Source: VRUE01 sp963774405 (GTDB taxonomy: Bacteria > Actinomycetota > Thermoleophilia > Solirubrobacterales > 70-9). Taken from it: DNA of 64,000 bases. Both the position numbers and the translations under genes were made by a program. Positions within the stretch are counted from its first letter, which is position 1; each line of letters opens with the position of its first letter. Under the pieces are notes generated by a model, which worked only from the letters and a program-made list of their open reading frames with translations, was not told the DNA's origin and did not search any database. The stretch is from NCBI GenBank assembly GCA_963774405.1, contig CAVZEV010000005.1:186001-250000 (forward strand), given 5' to 3'. This document shows positions 61,599-64,000 of this stretch, piece after piece.

Positions 61599-63154
61599 TG
61601 ACGGCGCGGGCGGGGGTTGTCTATCTCGTCGGGGCGGGACCGGGCGATCCGGGGCTGATGACGGCGCGGTCGTTGGCGCTGATCGCTGGCGCCGACGCGA
61701 TCTACTACGACCGGCTGATCCCGCCGGGGGCGCTCGACGGGGCGCGCGAGGACGCCGAGCTGGTCTACGTCGGCAAGGCGCCGGGCAAGCCCTCGGTGCC
61801 GCAGGAGGAGATCGGCGAGCGGTTGATCGAGGCGGCGAAGGAAGGCAAGAGCGTGGTGCGGCTGAAGGGCGGCGACCCCTTCGTCTTCGGCCGCGGCGGC
61901 GAGGAGGGCGAGGCCCTGCGCGAGGCCGGGATCGAGTTCGAGCTGGTGCCGGGGATCACGGCCGGGGTCGCGGCGAGCGCCTACGCCGGCATCCCGGTCA
62001 CCCACCGCGACGACGCCTCCGCGGTCGCCTTCATCACCGGCCATGAGGACCCGGAGAAGGAGGGGAGCGCGCTCGACTGGGAAGCGCTCGCTCGCTTCCC
62101 AGGCACGCTCGTCTTCTACATGGGCGTCAAGCGCCTCGGCGACAACGCCGCCGCCCTGATCGCCGCCGGCCGCAACGCCGACGAGCCCGCCGCCGCGGTC
62201 GAACGCGGCACGATGGAGGGCCAGCGCACCGTCGTCGCCACGCTCGGCACCCTGGCCGAGGCGGTCGCTCGCGAGGAGGTCAAAGCGCCCGCGCTGATCG
62301 TCGTCGGCCCGGTCGTCGCGCGGCGCGACTCGCTCGCCTGGCTGGAGCGCCGCCCGCTCTTCGGCAAGCGCGTGGTCGTCACCCGCGCGCGCGCCCAGGC
62401 CAGCGGCTTGGCCAAGACCCTGCGCGACCTCGGCGCCGCGGTGGTCGAGCTGCCGGCGATCCGGATCGAGCCGACGATCGAGAGCGAGGAGGTGCGGCGC
62501 GCGGTCGCGCGGATCGGCGATTACGCGCTGATCGTGCTGACCAGCCCAAACGGGGTGCGGCTGCTGTTCGAGGCGATGCGCGAGGCAGGCCTCGATGCGC
62601 GTGCGCTCGGCAGCCCAAAAAGGCAGCAGGTAGGGGAAGTGGGATCGAGCGCTGCCGAGAATCCCGGCACAACCGTTGCCGCGATCGGACCAGGGACCGC
62701 GCGAGCCCTTTCGCGCTGCGGCATCAACGCCGACATCATCCCCGAGCGTTTCGTCGCCGAGTCTCTGGTTGAAGCGCTGGCCAAGCTCGACGTCGCCGGC
62801 AGGAAGGTTCTGGTTGCCCGCGCCGCCGAGGCGCGCGACGTGATCCCCGAGCACCTCGAGGGCCGCGGCGCCGAGGTCGATGTCGTCGCTCTCTATGAGA
62901 CCGTGCGCGAGCAGCCCGACGCCGAGGCAATCGAGGCCGCCCAGAGCGCTGACTACGTCACCTTCACCTCCTCCTCGACCGTGCGCAACCTGACCGAGGC
63001 GCTGGGCGACCGCTTCCCCAAAGACGCCCGCATAGTCTCGATCGGCCCGGTGACCAGCGAAGCGGCGATCGAGGCGGGGCTCGAGGTAGACGTCGAAGCC
63101 GAGCGCCACGACATCGACGGCCTTCTGGCGGCCCTTCTGCGGGACGCCCGATGA
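61598..63154 (+). CDS. cobA: Fused uroporphyrinogen-III methyltransferase / uroporphyrinogen-III synthase
   Basis: 518 residues. N-terminal CobA/SUMT (1-245): VYLVGAGPGDPGLMTARSLAL, RLKGGDPFVFGRGGEE, GIPVTHRD, and FYMGVKRLG. C-terminal HemD (about 255-518): VVVTRARAQASGLAKTLRDLG, VLTSPNGVRLLFEAM, AIGPGTARALSRCGI, and YVTFTSSSTVRNLTEALG. Makes uroporphyrinogen III and methylates it to precorrin-2 for siroheme or cobalamin. HemD carries an extra ~20 residues (GSPKRQQVGEVGSSAAENPG) that match an inverted repeat. Confidence 0.95.
   Translation: MTARAGVVYLVGAGPGDPGLMTARSLALIAGADAIYYDRLIPPGALDGAREDAELVYVGKAPGKPSVPQEEIGERLIEAAKEGKSVVRLKGGDPFVFGRGGEEGEALREAGIEFELVPGITAGVAASAYAGIPVTHRDDASAVAFITGHEDPEKEGSALDWEALARFPGTLVFYMGVKRLGDNAAALIAAGRNADEPAAAVERGTMEGQRTVVATLGTLAEAVAREEVKAPALIVVGPVVARRDSLAWLERRPLFGKRVVVTRARAQASGLAKTLRDLGAAVVELPAIRIEPTIESEEVRRAVARIGDYALIVLTSPNGVRLLFEAMREAGLDARALGSPKRQQVGEVGSSAAENPGTTVAAIGPGTARALSRCGINADIIPERFVAESLVEALAKLDVAGRKVLVARAAEARDVIPEHLEGRGAEVDVVALYETVREQPDAEAIEAAQSADYVTFTSSSTVRNLTEALGDRFPKDARIVSIGPVTSEAAIEAGLEVDVEAERHDIDGLLAALLRDAR
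62606..62659. repeat. Small inverted repeat inside the HemD domain
   Basis: CTCGGCAGC (62606-62614) pairs with GCTGCCGAG (62651-62659). The loop contains GGTAGGGG and AAAAAGG words also seen in the family A palindromes. The segment encodes an insertion relative to the remembered HemD pattern. Confidence 0.5.
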
Positions 63155-63158
63155 GGAC

Positions 63159-63198
63159 GTGGCGTTTTGTGCCCCCACGTCGGGGAACAAAACGCCAC
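63159..63198. repeat. Palindromic repeat family B, copy 5
   Basis: GTGGCGTTTTGT pairs with ACAAAACGCCAC (12 bp); inner CCCC pairs with GGGG. It lies between cobA-hemD and birA. Confidence 0.75.
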
Positions 63199-63208
63199 AC
63201 CCACTGAG

Positions 63209-63979
63209 ATGCCCGCGCGTTTCGGTACTCCACACCGCCACTATCGCGTCACCGATTCGACCAACACGCGCGCTCGCGAGGTGGCCGAGGCCGGGGCGCC
63301 GGGCGGCACCGTGGTCACGGCACGGGAACAGACCGCCGGGCGGGGACGGGTCGGCCGGGTCTGGACCGCGCCCGAGGGCAAGGCCCTGCTCTACTCGGCG
63401 ATCCTGCGCCCACTCGACCAGCGCCACCTGCTGCTGCCGCTCTCGGTCCCGCTCGCGGTCTGCGCCGCCGCCGAGGCGCTCCGCCCCGGCATCTCCTGCC
63501 AGGTCAAGTGGCCCAACGACATCTGGCTTGAAGGCCGCAAGCTCTCCGGCATCCTGATCGAGGCCCGCCCCCAAGACGGCTGGGCCGTGATCGGCGTAGG
63601 CCTCAACCTCACAATCGCTCCAGAGGAGTTCCCCTCAGACCTCCGTCAACCGGCGGTTTCGCTCTTCGAGCCGGCTGACGAGAGCCGGGGGAGGGGGTCC
63701 GCCGGACAACAGCGGGGAGCGTCCGGCGGACCCCCTCCCCCGGCTCCCTCAACCGCCGCGGAAATGCTGAATCGTCACCTCGACCACTGGGTCTACGCGG
63801 CCGACGACGAAGTGCTGGGCGAGTGGCGCCGCCGCGACGGCCTGCTCGGTCGCGAGGTCTTCTGGGAGAACGGCTCAGGCGTCGCCGACGGAATCGACGA
63901 CCGCGGCAACCTCGTCGTCGTCGTTCCCGGCGGCGACCGGGTCAGCCTCGGAGCCGGCGAGGTCGCGCTGCGCATCTGA
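63209..63979 (+). CDS. birA: Biotin--[acetyl-CoA-carboxylase] ligase
   Basis: 256 residues from ATG 63209. DSTNTRAREVAE, AREQTAGRGRVGRVW (the biotinyl-AMP loop GRGRxGR), KWPNDIWLEGRKLSGILIEA and VGVGLNLT are the catalytic blocks; the C-terminal SH3-like part is HWVYAADDEVLGEWRRRDGL to VSLGAGEVAL. There is no N-terminal DNA-binding domain. About 22 extra residues between the two parts are encoded by a palindrome. It would biotinylate the carboxylase partner of pccB. Confidence 0.93.
   Translation: MPARFGTPHRHYRVTDSTNTRAREVAEAGAPGGTVVTAREQTAGRGRVGRVWTAPEGKALLYSAILRPLDQRHLLLPLSVPLAVCAAAEALRPGISCQVKWPNDIWLEGRKLSGILIEARPQDGWAVIGVGLNLTIAPEEFPSDLRQPAVSLFEPADESRGRGSAGQQRGASGGPPPPAPSTAAEMLNRHLDHWVYAADDEVLGEWRRRDGLLGREVFWENGSGVADGIDDRGNLVVVVPGGDRVSLGAGEVALRI
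63682..63746. repeat. Perfect 26-bp inverted repeat inside birA
   Basis: GAGCCGGGGGAGGGGGTCCG... (63682-63707) is exactly complementary to 63721-63746, with a 13-base loop. It is read in frame as a Gly/Arg/Pro-rich insert between the catalytic and C-terminal parts of the ligase. Confidence 0.78.
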
Positions 63980-64000
63980 GTCTTTCGCGGCCTTTTTCCC

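Noticed and set aside
60854..63574. 906-residue minus-strand frame opposite hemC, cobA-hemD and birA
   Set aside because: Antisense shadow of conserved heme genes, with no domain motif and low-complexity composition.

Overview
The window is high-GC DNA with dense, short-spaced genes, many GTG/TTG starts and 1-4 base start/stop overlaps. Gene content (PAC2 protein, DUF1385- and DUF6458-like proteins, sigma factor fused to a zinc-finger anti-sigma tail, split propionyl-CoA carboxylase and methylmalonyl-CoA mutase genes, CcmABCD next to hemA-hemC-cobA/hemD) suggests an actinobacterium, most likely class Thermoleophilia (Solirubrobacterales-like). That placement is inference from gene content.

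Layout. 0-3 kb: TetR-type regulators and a membrane-anchored coiled-coil protein. 3-7 kb: propionyl-CoA carboxylase beta and methylmalonyl-CoA mutase with a VapBC toxin-antitoxin pair lodged between them; the pathway is completed by methylmalonyl-CoA epimerase at 49.5 kb, and a biotin ligase for the carboxylase sits at 63.2 kb. 7-10 kb: an uncharacterised HDHGHN protein and a UDP-glucuronate decarboxylase-like epimerase. 10-22 kb: sigma/anti-sigma fusion, secreted Ig-like protein, inositol-phosphatase-like protein, UvrD/AddB-like helicase-nuclease, PAC2, paired half-size TauE/SafE proteins, trehalose phosphatase and PolX. Nearly every gene here carries one or more frameshifts, which may be decay or, more likely, base-calling error. 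22.9-27.1 kb: a complete 4,123-bp transposon with 18-bp perfect terminal inverted repeats and an 8-bp target duplication. It carries an IS1-like transposase, two DNA-binding proteins, a small basic protein and an OLD-type ATPase-Toprim nuclease. 27-32 kb: thioredoxin, tautomerase, IleRS, SDR. 32-41 kb: a D-2-hydroxyacid dehydrogenase and benzoylformate-decarboxylase-like pair, M15-like peptidase, lipoprotein, fumarase, aldehyde dehydrogenase. 41-50 kb: SpoIID, EEP phosphatase, YchF, PAP2, BtrH-like, Nei-like glycosylase, a DUF5615-type toxin-antitoxin pair, methyltransferase, mce. 50-56.7 kb: DUF1385, RarA, aldehyde dehydrogenase, an ATP-grasp plus methyltransferase pair. 56.8-64 kb: cytochrome c maturation genes ccmABCD run directly into heme synthesis hemA, hemC, cobA-hemD and then birA.

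The most unusual signals are: (1) the transposon and its nuclease cargo, with a compact 70-nt cloverleaf-like leader whose closing stem contains the Shine-Dalgarno sequence of the nuclease gene; (2) two families of palindromic repeats whose arms differ between copies but stay complementary within each copy; and (3) related palindromes that lie inside coding sequence (birA, the ccmD-like gene, the end of hemA). No CRISPR array, rRNA or tRNA gene was seen.
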